This document shows, piece by piece, positions 9,903 through 22,707 of a DNA stretch of 33,995 nucleotides (its first letter is position 1; each line of letters opens with the position of its first letter). Source of the DNA: Chromera velia (taxonomy: Eukaryota; Sar; Chromeraceae). The notes under the pieces were generated by a model that did no database searches, was not told the origin of the DNA, and saw nothing but the letters and a program-made list of their open reading frames with translations. The DNA is taken from contig JAHBMJ010000678.1 in the NCBI GenBank assembly GCA_018398765.1, forward strand, positions 1,755-35,749. Direction: 5' to 3'. Position numbers and translations under genes: made by a program.

Positions 9903-12189
9903 TGCTAACGCCATCCTCTTCCCTGCTTATACTCCCTAAGAATTTCCTTCACCTGACAGCTATGAACCTAGACACCAATGTTCAAATGCAGAGCGCTATA
10001 ATGTATGTTATGATTTTTGTACATGGTAAAGCTGCAGTTCTAGCTGTTACTATATAAACTGTGTTAAGTGAATATAATATGTATATAAGTTCCGTTTTGA
10101 GTTTGAGTTGCTAACCCATCTGTATGAGACATAAGATTCACTAGAATTTATGTTTTAAGAATCTTTGCGGTCCATTACGAGATGCCAACGGCTTGTACTG
10201 ATGTATGTGGCGCAGCATGTCATGCAGTAGGTAGCTTCGTTGGATCCCTGCCTATAAAAAGAATCAGATTTAATTTTAAAAGATCATATAAAAATCGATC
10301 TATATCCTAAATCCCTGGCTAAATCCTATTCTAATTAGACTACATTGAACTTTAAAACTATAAATTTTGAAGCTATATATCAGTCAAGTTTGAAAACTAA
10401 TTGGCTATGCTATTGCTTAATTTTTTATAACACATGCATAAAAAAATATGAGCTCGTATAACTTGAAGAAGGTTAGATACAATTAAATAGTAGGTATAAA
10501 GCACATATAAAACTGTATAAACAGATTGATCTCAATTCATTGATCTTCAATGCAGCCCTCAGACAGACGGAGTGACGATCAGCCGCTCCTAACGGAAAAA
10601 GCAAGGGCGTGGGAAGACATAGAGAGCTCATACTAGGTGGTTGAGGTCGATACTAGATTGAACTAACAGTTGTTAATCTTCAATATGCCTAGAAATTGCT
10701 TGTAATGACAACGGATATTGATTTCAATGCATGTTTTCAATTCATTTTGTCTGAAAGGAAAGAAAAGCTTTTTTCAAGCTCATGAAAACGGTTTATGCCT
10801 GCACGTGAGAAACCATGCACCGACCACCAGGTCGGTGCCGACACAGTCGGACACACTGATTGGCTTTCAAACAGCAAAGCCCACCAACGCTATGGCAGAC
10901 TCAGCAGCAATAGCACAGCAACAGCACAGCAACAGAGCAGTACAGCCAGCCAGCTTTGGGCAGATTGTGGAGGTTTTTGTCTTTTCGGTCTAGACACCCC
11001 CACAAGCACATGCACATATTGACACATGCACACGCGCACCCTTCTTGTCTCTGCGTCTCTGCAACAACAGACCGACCGCCCACACACATGCACCCCTTTC
11101 CCGTCTCTTCCTGCATGATGCCTTTGCTTCTCGCTCCCCCAACTTCTGACAGAGCTCATGCAAGTATCGAAGAAAAGTCGGATGAATGGATGGCAGGAAG
11201 AGAGCCACTTCTTGTCTTCTCTTCTCACTTACGGAGGACTCTTTTCTTTCTCCAAGTTCTTTCTTCCCTCCCGTGCTCTGAACATCCCACGTGCTTTCTT
11301 CAAGTCATGACCTCCACTCTCACGGTGGGTCGCGTCTTTTTTCTCTTCTTTTTGCCGGCTGGTCTGTCAATCCCGCTACCTCGATTCGTTTTTTCTCTCG
11401 CACCGGTGGTGGGTGGGGCTGGCTATGCACAGGACGCAGGTAGTCATGCAAACTGTATCTATCTCGGTGATGGGAGGTCCTCGTTCCCTTTGAACTTTTC
11501 CTCTCTTCCTTTCCCTTCCCTTCTTCCTCTGAGTGCCTGTCGGAATCGTTCTCGAAAGATAGAAAGAGAGCAAACAGCAGCCGCAGCCAATGGCAGACGA
11601 CAGTTCGAACGTTCTAACAACTTTCAAGGCACACCAGCGACAGACATCTTCTTGGCAGGATGGACGGACGCACAGACGGACATATAGAACGTCACCTCCT
11701 CCTCCATGGACTCGTTCTTTTTTCCATCTCCCCCCCTTCCAGTGTCTGTCTGATTCCAGGATGGATTGTCTTTTCATAATTCGATTCTCGGCAGATCTTT
11801 TTGTTCTTGATTGTCCGCTTTGGAAACACAAACACAAGGAAGGATGCGGGGGTGGGTGGGTGGGTGGGCACACGAGACAAAACAAAGAAAGCGAGCGTGG
11901 CATTTAATGATTCATTGATTAACAAAGGAAAAGAAAGACAGAAAAGGGAGAACAGAAGCGATTCGAAAAAGAAAGGCAGACAAAGACGAGGAAGAAAAGG
12001 AGACACACTTCCTCTCTCGCCCGTCGCATCTCTGAATTGCTTTTCATTTTCTCATACATACCTACACAGACAGACACAGCCTTTTATTTAAGCACTGACA
12101 CTCATTCGCACAAGGCTTGCGATTCCTGTCTTCGTGTCTCGTCCTTCTTGGTCCTTCCTTCTCTTCACCAAACAGACTTACTCACTCGT

Positions 12190-12275
12190 GCGATCAAAGA
12201 AAGAAAGACAAAAGGAAAGACAAAAAGAAAGAAAGAAAGAAAAAAAGAAAGAAAGAAAGACAGACAGACAGAAAG
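12190..12275 (+). repeat. (GAAA)n/(GACA)n polypurine tract
   Basis: Repeated AAAG/GAAA units run from about 12196 to 12262, then GACA units to about 12272. The tract is uninterrupted purine on the plus strand apart from the C of the GACA units. Confidence 0.9.
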
Positions 12276-12417
12276 ACGATTGTGATGATCCTTTCAGACA
12301 CACGGGAGGGACGCGGTAACAGACGAAAAATTCAGCAGCGCCATCGTGTGGAAGGAAGAGAAAAGACGCGCAGAAGTAACGAGAGCTTTCTTATTTTCGC
12401 TCTCTTCACACATGGGG

Positions 12418-12469
12418 AGGGGGGGGAGCCCCCCCCCCCCCNNNGGGGGGGGGCCCCCCCCCCCCCCTC
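12418..12469. other. Assembly gap flanked by G and C runs
   Basis: Three N (12442-12444) sit between long C and G homopolymers. To the left a G run is followed by a C run, and to the right a G run is followed by a C run. The bases next to the gap are not trustworthy. Confidence 0.85.
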
Positions 12470-15235
12470 GTGTCAGTGTCCCTACCTTCTTCTGTTCCCT
12501 GTGTGCCGGGGCCCTCCTTATTTTCAGCCAATGGGGCGTTTTTTTCCCCCCCCTCCCAACTCCTTCGCCTTTGCTCTATTGTTGGTCTCAAACAAAAGAA
12601 TTTACTCACGAACGCACACAGTCCGTCAGGTAGCCTGGCGCACGCCCGGGCAATTACACGAAGAGCTAGGGAGAAGACACGAAGCACCAAGCATCAAGTG
12701 AGGCGCGGAAGAAGAAACACCCGCTTGCTTGATGCCAACGCAGATAAAGAAAAAAGGAGAGATCATTCAAACAGGGAAAAAGGGAAACGAATTGTCATTG
12801 AATTTACTTGTCAGTGAGTCTTCCTGCTCTCCATTCTCCATTTTCTACTGTTCTTCAAAGTCCGAGGAGTTCAAGGAACAGAAAGAAAGACAGATGGACA
12901 GAAAGAAAGGGCGACCGAACCGCTCGAATGTGGCAAAGACACCGAGACGGGCCGGATCCTAGAATTAGAGCAGTCACTCAATGATGTTGGAGAAGGTAGC
13001 TCAAAGTCAGTACACAGACAGGAGAGAGATAAGAGAAAAGATGGAGGGAAAAAACAACGCAACGCAAACAAAACTGAATTCTCCATCCGATCATCTGATA
13101 GAATCAAATCAATAGTGGTGAAAGGAAGGAAGGAAGAAAGGAAGGACGGCACAGAACAGAAAGCCATGCACAGGGTGGGGTGGAGACCCCAACAGCAGAC
13201 ACCCGGATGGCCAACCACCCCGACAACTGAAAACGCCATCCGGTCTTCGAGACAGGAAATCAAATCAAAATGTAAGTGAATTGACAAAAGAGGACACAGT
13301 GGCACATGCACATGGGCACGCAGAGTGCTGATTCATATGAATGCGAAAGAACACAGCAAATTCAATCAAACACAGCCGAGCAACCCAACAATCCAACCAA
13401 CGAACAGCTCATCCATCCACCCAAAAGTCCCAATGCCCTCAACAGTTCATTCATATGGGCGAAGAGGAACAAACAACAAGAAGGCAGGAAGGAAAATAAT
13501 CCAATCCAAAGCGAGGTCTCCTTTCTTCCTTCCTTCTTGGAAGTCACCAAAGAGGTCTTTCCCTGTTCCGACGCGTTCTGTTGATGTGAAAGGAAATCAA
13601 TCTACCATGCCGTTTGTTTGACTTGATGAGGCATCAAGCTTTGAATTAAAAGACGAAGGAAAAGAGGAAAGAAGCAACATGGGAAAGAATGCGAAAGGAA
13701 AGAAGATGATGCAACGGCTCTTTCATTCGTTCATTTCCAACGCGTTCACCGACAGAGAGAGAGACTGACGCAAAAGAAAGAAGAAATTCAACCCACAGCA
13801 ACCATAAAGCAACAGGAAGGAAAGAAGAAAAGGAACGAGGTCTCTGCACCCCCCCTCACTCTCTCTTCACTTCACTAGCTGCAGACGACGACGGCATGAA
13901 AAAGGGGAGGAAGGAAGGAATCAACGATTGCATGAGCCTGCCTGCCTCATAAGGGAGAATTGAATTGAATTGAATTTAAAGAAGCACAGCAGGCAAAATG
14001 TGAGAAAAAGCACACATACTATTTTTTGCTGCTTGCCACTTGTTTTTGCTCCGTTCGCCTTTTGAATTTTTGTTTGTTTGTCTCGCACATGAGAAGAAAA
14101 GAATCGAGCTGGGCAAGCAGGCAACTAAGGAATACGAACAGAAAAAGACTGTTTGATCCATTGATACACAAACAACAAATGACCACAACAAACAAGCATC
14201 CACCCAAGATCTTCAAATTCTCGATCCATCCATAAGGACATCATTGAACGTGAACTTCTTTCTTTCTTTTTCATCTCCATCCCCCTTCCCCTCTTCCCCC
14301 CCCTTGCAGTATCTTGTACACCCATCCCCTTTAGTCTGTCTGTCCCCGTGCTGATTCCACATCAACCGATGCATGGATATTGCATCTACTGATATGATAC
14401 ATACAAAGAGGCCTACAAAAGGCAAGAAAAGAAAGTGAATCATTGTCCATACAACCCACCCCTACCACCGTCAAGCTTCTTTCATGAGTTCTGTTTTTTC
14501 TTCATTTCCTCCGGCTGACCCTCCTGTCCCGTTATTTTTTTCGTTCCTGACGGACCCATCAGTTCACCCACTGACTTCTAGTCGATTTCGCTGTGTTCCC
14601 CGAATCGACGCGAATAGGAAAGTGCACGGTGTTTTTCCTTTTCTCCCGTTTGTTTCTTCGTTGAGCGGGCCTCATGATCGGTCCAGTCTTCAAACAAACA
14701 AGCAAGCAAGCAAGAAGGCAGGCCGGCAGCAGGCAAGCGAAGGGGCAGAGCACCCCGATGTCCACCCCGATGCAGAGAAGAGAAGAAAGTGCGGACAGGC
14801 AGTCATTGTCTGTTTGTGCTCCCACGAATACCTGAGGGAGGCCCTCCCTCTCAAGTCAACCGGCCCTCCCTGCGTGTCTTCTCCCCATCACTCTGTCTGT
14901 CTGTCTGTGCACGGAATAAGGAAGGAAGAATCGCGACCCGCCAACCGTGACGCCACCCACCCAAAGTCGAAACGAAAGAAAGATGGCATGCAGGTCGGCC
15001 TCGCCTCGGTCTATCACCGAGGCGTCCGAACACGACACAGACAGCCAGAGAGATAGACAGCCAGCAGGGAAGATGACAGTCAAGGATGGAGCATTTCGAT
15101 GAACATTTCTCGTTGTTTTTGTCGGTCCGTGTCTCTTCTCGAAGGACGCATTCGCTTCCTGCCTGCCTCCCTGAGTCTGACTCTTTTTCTTTTCTTCTCT
15201 TCCTTTTACACATGCCATCGGATGAAGGAACGACT

Positions 15236-15318
15236 CAAAAAAACAGAAAGAAAGAAAGAAAGAAAGAAAGAAAAGAAAGAAAGAAAGAAAGAAAAGAAAG
15301 AAAGAAAGAAAGAAAGGA
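15236..15318 (+). repeat. (AAAG)n microsatellite
   Basis: About 80 bases of nearly pure AAAG units with a few extra A or G interruptions. It gives artificial Lys/Glu-rich plus-strand and Phe/Leu/Ser-rich minus-strand frames, which I discount. Confidence 0.95.
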
Positions 15319-15651
15319 CAGAAATGAAATCACTCTTCCGAAAACACCCGAGAGAGAGGGGGGGGGTGTACTGTTCTGTTCTGCTTCTCTCCTCCGCGCC
15401 GACTCGGATGGATCGATCAGCAAGCGTTACTCAGAGCTCTGTCTCTTTTTTGCTGTTGCAGCCTCAAAGACGGGCGACCGCTGCTGCTTCCCCCTTTGTG
15501 GTCTCACGGTGGACTCACCCACCCACCGTGCTTTTCTCTTTCTCTTGTTTAGAGTGAAAGGAAGGGAAGGAAAGGGAAAGAAGAGAAGGAATCAAACCCT
15601 TCCCCCCCTTGTGTCGCCAAGTCATGCTTGTAGGAAGGGAACCGTTTCTCG

Positions 15652-15669
15652 CTCCCCCCCCNNNNCCCT
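15652..15669. other. Assembly gap within a C run
   Basis: Four N (15662-15665) are embedded in a C homopolymer. As at 12442, the surrounding bases are suspect. Confidence 0.85.
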
Positions 15670-18003
15670 CTCTCTCAACCCCACCTCTCTCGGTTCTTTG
15701 TTTCTCAATTCATCAAACTACCAGTCGTGCTGTCATTGGCCACACCGCACTACGGCAGCCTACCTACATAAACGGCTTACATCCGTTAATACCCCCCCCA
15801 ACCCCTCAAAGCATGACCTTTCACAGCACGACAACCCTACCCTGCCTGAACCTCCCCCATCCAATCATATCCCTTTCTGTCTTACCTCGCTTCTTTCTCT
15901 GTACAAGGGGTAGCTCGAGGAGAAGAAGAAAAGGAGGACAACCGGGAGGGAGGGATGGGACAGGAAAAGAAAGAGCAAGTGGGGCTTCTGAAAATCAACA
16001 ATGCTTCCGCCTCCTTTTCTCGATTTTCTTCCGCCTCTGTCTGTCTGCCTTTCTGGTATGTTCGCAAATCGGTCAAATTGCTCTCTTTCCGTCTCCATTT
16101 TTTTTCTCATCTTTTCCCCATCTCTTCTTCCGTCAGGCTGCTCAAGTAGCTCACACGGGTGTGAGGCAGGAACTTAATAAGAGGAGCGACTCCGCATGCA
16201 AGGAGAGAAAATGAAGCTCTCACGCGAGAATGACGAAGGCATCACGATCTATCTCCTTTCATCAAGAAGAAGTGTGAATGCGGTATTGTCCTGGATTGAA
16301 TGAGAAATTCCTTGCGCGCATCGTTCCCCTACCATAGTCCCCTCTCGGATTGTTGCACTACGCCTGTCCCGCTCCTTCTCTTTTGGTTGGTTGCTTTCAT
16401 TCGCCTACTTTTTTTTTTTGCGACCCACGATGTCACTCACGGGGTCATTCGACGACGCAAGTGTTGGTGGACCATGCGAAAAGGGACCGGAGACAAAAAA
16501 GATACGACGAGCAAAAAGCAACGTTTTGTTTCGATCCCCTTTTTTCGCCATGCAGAAAAGAAAACAATCCTTCTGTGAAGCATGTCTTCTGCTCTCTTTC
16601 ATTGAACAATCCATCCAATCATCCACTCATTCATTGTTGCATTCGTTCCTTCCTTTTTTTCTTTGTTTCCTTCTCTCTCTCTCTCTTGCCTCTGATTCTT
16701 AACCGAGGCAGAGGACCCACGGTGCCCTGCCTCGTTCCCCTCCCTCCACTTACTTCGTTCTTGCTTTCTTTCTTTCTCGGTATGTCTCTTGTTCGACTCT
16801 TTTGTTTGGGTTTCTTTCTTCACTCCACCTCCCGCATGCCCTCTCCATGCTACAGCAGCAGCTCCTAAACTCCGTTGGGAAGAAAACATTTCTTTCGAGC
16901 AGGAGGAGGGGGAGAAAAGAAGGAGAGAGGGAAACTGAAAGGAGAGAGTGGAGGCAGGAGAAAAAAGACGTGAAACGGAAGGAGAGAAAGATACAGACGC
17001 ATGAGCAGAGACAGTGGAGAAGACAGGAGGAGGTAAACAAGTAACGGGACAGGCTACAGTCAGCAACAGCACTGCAAGAGCTGCCCATCCAAGGGCAAAG
17101 TAAGTAAGTGTGTGAGTGAGTCGATACTCTCTCTGTAAAATGACAGTCACTCCTATGATGTACGGACAACACAGAGCAGAAACGCCCGACAAGGACCCTC
17201 AGGCATCAGTAGAGAGAGAAAAGAAGCAGGAGAAGAAAGGAGAAACGGAAGAGTCAGAGGGTAGGAGAAAGGGGAAAAAAAAACGATCGAAATGGTTGCA
17301 TGAACGTTCGTGAGAAGTTCTTCTGTTCTTGTGCTTTGTTCGACCTTTTTGCTGAGCACAGTTTCGTTCTGCCTTCTTTCAAATCTCTTTTCGGTTGACC
17401 TGCCCACAAGTCCGCTGTCGATCGTAGTTCAGTTCAGATTGCCGCGATAGGGATCTTCCTCTGGGTGGGAAGGTGCGTGAAGAAAGCCAGCCATTCCTCT
17501 GTCGTTCGTGTGCGCTTCCCAAAGATTCCGACCCCCCGTGCTTCGTTCCTGTTCGTTTGTTTGTTCATTTCTTTGTTTCAGTGCTACCGCCCCGATTCCT
17601 TTGGAACGAGAACGGCGCGTTTCCTTCTTTCTAGCTGCATGCCCCCTCGTGACGCGTCTTACACAGAAAGACGGAAAGAAAGACACAGCTTGACGCACGC
17701 AAGGGACACGCCACGGCCGTGTCTTCTTTCTTCTTTCTTTCTTCTTTGCTTAATTCTCTTTTCTGAAAGAAACCGGGAGGGGGGCAACGTAGACGAGAAC
17801 ATGTGAAAGCAGAACCTACCTGCCTTTGTTTTTCTCTTCTGTCTGTTCGTTCGTCGGATCCAGCTGAGACCTATTAGCAAGTTGTTCTTTCTCTCTCTCA
17901 GGTTTCTGAAATCGCAACGCTGTTCCCATTCTTTTCCTACTCCCGTCTCTTGGAGAGACACGCACGCACGCACCCGGCTGGTGCGCCCTCATGGCCAACA
18001 CAG

Positions 18004-18127
18004 AGAGACAGACAGACAGACAAGACACAGGAAAGAGCGAAGTAGCGTGAACAAGCGACAGACAGCGAGGTGCCCCCCTCACCCTCGCTGGGGCGGGCGA
18101 GGCAAGCAGACAGACAGACAGACAGAC
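18004..18127 (+). repeat. Two short (CAGA)n tracts
   Basis: CAGA units occur at about 18004-18024 and again at about 18106-18127, separated by non-repetitive sequence. They are the same motif class as the large array in the methyltransferase intron. Confidence 0.8.
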
Positions 18128-18599
18128 CAAGAATGAATGAATGGTTCCGTCGGTCGATCGATCGATTGAATGACCCCCCGCCCGCCCTCCGTTCTCAACA
18201 GCAGCGCTTCGCCAACCCTCACTCACGCAGGCATACGTTGGTTGTGTCTTTTCCCTCGAAACACACGAATGCAGTGGACATTTTATTTTCTCCGATTCCG
18301 ACCACGCAAGCTTTCCCTGAGTCGAGTGTTGTTTTTGTTCGACTGACACGCAAAGACAGAGAGCACACAGCGGTGCAACCGACCTCCAGACACACAGACA
18401 CAAACAGACACAAACATAACTATGAAAAGCCCACCAAGCCTCCCTCTCCTCCCTCCACCTCCCCACGCAAGGAGGCGATTCAGGGGGAGGAACAGAGAAA
18501 AGGCGTGCCGATGGCAGACCCTCCACTTGTTTGTGTCCTTTGCATCATTGGTGCGAAGGCGAAACAAAACAAACGAAAAGACACAACTGAAAGCAGTCA

Positions 18600-18632
18600 G
18601 GGTGTGTGTGTGTGTGTGTGTGTGTATGTGTC
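18600..18632 (+). repeat. (GT)n microsatellite
   Basis: About 15 GT units with one A interruption. Confidence 0.9.
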
Positions 18633-19880
18633 GGCATGACCGACATACATCGATCGATCGATCAATCAGTCTACTTCAGTTCAGTTCAGAGCAGCTGTTC
18701 CTTCCCAAACTGACTGTCTGATTCTCTTCATCCTTCCATCACCTCTCTTACTCAAGGGACGAAAGAAAGATAAAGGGGGAAAATCGGACGGAAAAAAAAA
18801 AGGGAAGGAAGGAATTGGGGGAAGAAGGAAGAAAGAGGAGCGAAGAGAAATAGAAAAGCAAATTCAAATGCACATACATAAATACAAAAATACATGCATC
18901 CATATCGATCGTTGCCTTCGTGCGTTCTTCGCTCTTTGTGGTTTCTCTTCAAACCAACTTGAAAGGAATCTCAAGCTAGACCGATTGCACTGAGAAGTAA
19001 AAAACAAATTAGAGAAAAACAAACAGGAACGTAAAGCTTCCAGGTAGGCCAGCATCATTGTCTCTTCTTCCATCCATTTGCACGTACAGGCAGAAAGAAA
19101 GAAAAAAAGAAAGGCGACAGCAACACATCGGCTCTCCATCTTCCCCCCACGCCTCATTGATTTCCATTCCTCCTTTCCTTTCCAAGCCGACCTACCTACG
19201 GCTCTCCCTCCCTCTCCCCCTCTTTTGAATGCATGCTCAAATTCCTTTCCAAGTCGACCCTCTGCCTTCCTCCGTCTCTTCCGACCGATTAACAGGCAAG
19301 ATTCTGCTTTGGGGTGGGAGTTTACACGGACACACAGAGAAACAGCCAAGCAAACAAGTAAGGGTGCACTCCATCACGAAACGCGCAACGAGTGTCGGAA
19401 AGACAAGAGACGACAGAGACAGACAAGGAAAGGAAAACATGAAGACCTCGAAAAGGGGTGGGGGTGGAAAGGAAAGGAAAGAAAAGGAAAGCTTCTTGGA
19501 GCAAGAAGATCTTTCGAAAGAGAGAAAGCATTGAAAGAAAGAACATGAACATGAATCTGAAGCAAAAAGGCAGAGGGAGGGAAGACGAGGTGAACCACCA
19601 CAAAGAAAAGAGAAGGAAAAATGTGGCAAAAAGTTCAACTTGAAGAAGAACAGGAGAGGAAAGGAGAGAAAATTTTCGGCCGATTCATCACATCTTCCTT
19701 CTGTCGTTCGAATTCATTTTATTTATGTAGTCAGCATTCATCAACGCATCAAGAGAAAATGCGTATTCGTTCTTCTCTTTCTTCCTTCCGTCCGTCATGT
19801 TTGTTTGATGTGCACACAAGCCATAAATGCGATTCCCTCTGTCAGCCGGCAGAAACGAACAAAACACGGATTTCGTTAAT

Positions 19881-19922
19881 TTCTTTTTTCTCTTCCTACA
19901 ATCTTTTTTCTCTTCCTACAAT
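19881..19922. repeat. 20-bp tandem duplication
   Basis: The 20-bp unit at 19881-19900 is repeated at 19901-19920 with one change at its second base, and both are followed by ATC. It is a pyrimidine-rich unit ending CTTCCTACA. Confidence 0.9.
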
Positions 19923-20146
19923 CGTGCATCTCTCCTCTCCTCTTCTCTCCCCCATTGCTTCTGTGTAGGAAGGAGATTTGATGCACTGACGAACGGACGG
20001 ATAGAGAGAAACTCCGAATAGCTTACACCCTTGGGTGGATGATGGATCGTAAGGTCTTATTCCATTTCATTGATGCCTGCATTCTTTCTACCTTCAAGGA
20101 TTCGCCATTCCATCTGTTTTCCTCCCATCTCTTGTTCTTTTTTTTT

Positions 20147-20312
20147 TTCCGGCCTCAAAGACTCCATAAGGGAAGATGGAGACAAAGAAGCAAACCACGA
20201 TTTTGTGGAGGCTAAATCAGATCCGTCAAGTGAATTGCTCATAGGTTTCTCTTATGATGGGAATGTGAATAAAACATTTGACTTCTCAAACACAACGAAA
20301 AGTAAAGGAAAG
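20147..20312 (+). other. Possible isolated exon, weak
   Basis: After a T-rich stretch and a CAAAG that could serve as an acceptor, this segment is open and less repetitive than its surroundings. It encodes a charged peptide (for example EDGDKEANHDFVEAKSD) and ends near a GTAAAG donor-like site. However, the minus strand is also open here from an ATG at 20242, and I find no partner exon on either strand. I regard it as a candidate only. Confidence 0.15.
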
Positions 20313-20450
20313 AAAGCCTACCAAAGGACGAATCTTTTCTTCTTTTTGAAATTCTCTTTCGTGAATTTAAAGCCTGCTTGTTCATTCAATTTTCGTACTG
20401 TCACTGGCCCACCCCGCCCAGATGCCCCCATAGTACTTCTTTCCCTCCCT

Positions 20451-20513
20451 CTCTGCTTGCAAGGCTTTTCCTCGCTTCTTTCCCTCTCTGCTTGGAAGGC
20501 TTTTCCTCGCTTT
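20451..20513. repeat. 35-bp imperfect tandem duplication
   Basis: A unit starting CTCTGCTTGCAAGGC at 20451 repeats with period 35 at 20486 (CTCTGCTTGGAAGGC). The second copy is nearly complete. Confidence 0.85.
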
Positions 20514-22707
20514 ACCACCTGCAGGATGTTTGTTCGAATTTCTTGTGGCGAAACTGTCGATTGGTTGATTCACTGACTGACTGATTGCTTGATTGATTTC
20601 CTCACCAAGTATCCCGACAGCAGCCCTCAGCGACTAAGAAGTGATAAGAAAAATGGGCTTCCTCCCGCCCATTCAAATGCAAGCATGCATGCATGCATGC
20701 ATGAATGCATCCGTCCGTCAACGCATCTGTAAAGTCACCAGCCAGGCAAGCAGCCAACCTACCAACCCAACGTGAGTGCGTGTGTGTGCATCGATCGACG
20801 ACCAAAGAAAGCACAACAGGACCAGCTGTGTCTTTGACAAAAGAGTGAGTGATTGAGTGAGTGAATGAGTGAGGGCATACAATCAAGACAAGACAAGAAG
20901 AAGAGGATTTACTTCAATCAGACAGAGGACGTGAAGGAGTCAGAGGGACAACAGACAGACAGGCGGGAGGGATCACATATGACCTCTCCCACTTCCCACC
21001 TCGCTATGTACAGAGATAAAAGCCAAAATCTGAAACTCATTCCTTCAGATTCAGGCAGGCAGGTAGAGAGACAGAGTCAAACAACCAACTGCATTTATAC
21101 CTTCTTTTCAGCTTCGTTCTTCGACCCATAGAAAGAAGGAGAAGGGGGCTAGAGCACTGAAGCATCGCCTCACCTCATATGCCCTGCCCTCCATTTCTTC
21201 CTTCACGCTGATCTCGTATGCGTCAGCAGCAGCTTGCTTTTCTTTTTCGCTTCCTCTTCCCAAACCAAACCGGGTGCATGGTAAATCCATCTCTCCACAC
21301 GACACAGGAAAGACAGAAAAGTAGACAGACAAGATGTACATGAACAAACAGACAGACAGAATCTGTGCGGAGGCACCCTACTCCGTTTCTTCCTCGCTCC
21401 TCTGTTCTGCTCCAGCCAGAAAAGAAACCATCGTCTTGTCTCGTCGCCACCGTTCACTAATAGTCTCTCTTTCGTTGGGCATTTCCCCTAGAGGCATGAA
21501 GGAAGGAAAGAAGGAAGCAGCTTGCAGGACAGGCAAACAGAAACACTGAGGTCCTTTGAAAAGAGAAAAGAAAGAAGAAGAGCAGAGTACAGCGTGTTCC
21601 CCCTTTCCTCTATCATCGACAGACAGGCACTCACTCACTCACGTGCTGCACAATCATGCAGACAGGGAGTCAGACAAGCGGACCGATGTAGAAGCAGCAT
21701 TCAGCGAAGGAATACAGTCAGTAAGTAGGCAGCAGGAAAAGTCAGACACAGAGGGCAGGCAGCTGATGAATCGTAGATGGTACAGAAAGGAGGGATGGTT
21801 GGTACAGAGGAGAAGCAGATTGCTTTCTTGCAGGAAAAAAATCCTTCCTCAACCCCTCCTTCCTTTTCGTTCCTTCCTTGTCCTGCATTTCTCTCTTCCC
21901 CTGGTTTGTTTCCGTTTCTGTTTCCTCTTTCTTCTGCTTGTTTTTTAATTCTTTCTTCGCTTCATCATTTGACTCCTTCTTTCCTGCAGTCTTCCCCCCG
22001 GCATCCCTTCCAGGAGGCTTCGCTTCGTGGAAGCGGCTTGCTGGTCAAATGCAGCAGCTGGCTGGGTGGTGATTGGTCTGAATGACGACATGAAGAATGA
22101 AGCAATACAGCATGCTCGCTTGGCGAAAACGAAAAGACCGACGGATGGATCCGAAGCCGCTTACTTCTTCTCCCCCCTACCGATCATACTATCGTTCTGT
22201 CAGCGTTTGAACACACAGAAAGATGGAAGGGTAGAGAAAGAGCCAGGTGCATGGGGGGGGAAAGAAGGGGTTGGAGGGAGGACTGAAAATAAGAGAAAGA
22301 GAGAGAGAGAGAAGGGGGAGAGAGGCCGCTTTTCTTTCAATCAGCTTCTCATCCATTCTGTCTGTTGCACGTCTCACTTTCCTTCTGCCTGCTGCGGACG
22401 GGTGCATCATCATCATCAGCATCATCTGATACATACAGTCGTGTTTCCATTCCGTCACGCCTCAAATTGCGCTCCGGCTCAGAAATCGTTAAACAGGCAA
22501 TCCCAAAGCCAGCGACGCATGCGGGCGTTTTCTTCTCTTGATATGCACCCACCGCTTTGTTTCCTTCCCCTCTCTGTCCTTCGCTTCCTTTCCCTCTCTC
22601 ATTCTCTCACTCACGCTGCTGCGGTTGTTTCTCTTTTCTCAATCCGGCAGCGAGAATTTTCTTCCTTTCCAAGTGTGCTTCCTTTCCTTTCCTTGACTTT
22701 ATTGGTT

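Larger units (their letters stand above)
9903..22707. other. 12.8-kb gene-poor, polypurine/polypyrimidine-rich region
   Basis: Positions about 10050-10550 are AT-rich. From 10950 onward the sequence alternates between blocks that are purine-rich on plus (for example 11880-12010, 12190-12275, 13020-13150, 16890-17040, 17200-17290, 19430-19670) and blocks that are pyrimidine-rich (for example 14480-14660, 16650-16800, 19880-19950, 21840-21990). Open frames here are low complexity, overlap others on the opposite strand, and lack recognisable domains or convincing exon chains. Two N gaps are present (12442-12444 and 15662-15665). Part of the right end may be the 3' untranslated region of the kinase gene. 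An unannotated non-coding RNA or a gene with small exons cannot be excluded. Confidence 0.5.

Noticed and set aside
10956-11687. A 243-codon plus-strand open frame
   Set aside because: Low complexity, an overlapping minus-strand frame, no conserved motif and no supporting exon chain.
15086-15913. A 275-codon plus-strand open frame
   Set aside because: It runs through the AAAG microsatellite and an N gap. Its composition is that of the simple repeats, with no splice structure or domain.
17816-18526. A 236-codon minus-strand open frame
   Set aside because: Its sequence is dominated by translated CAGA/GT repeats (SVCL- and CVCV-type) and it has no recognisable domain.
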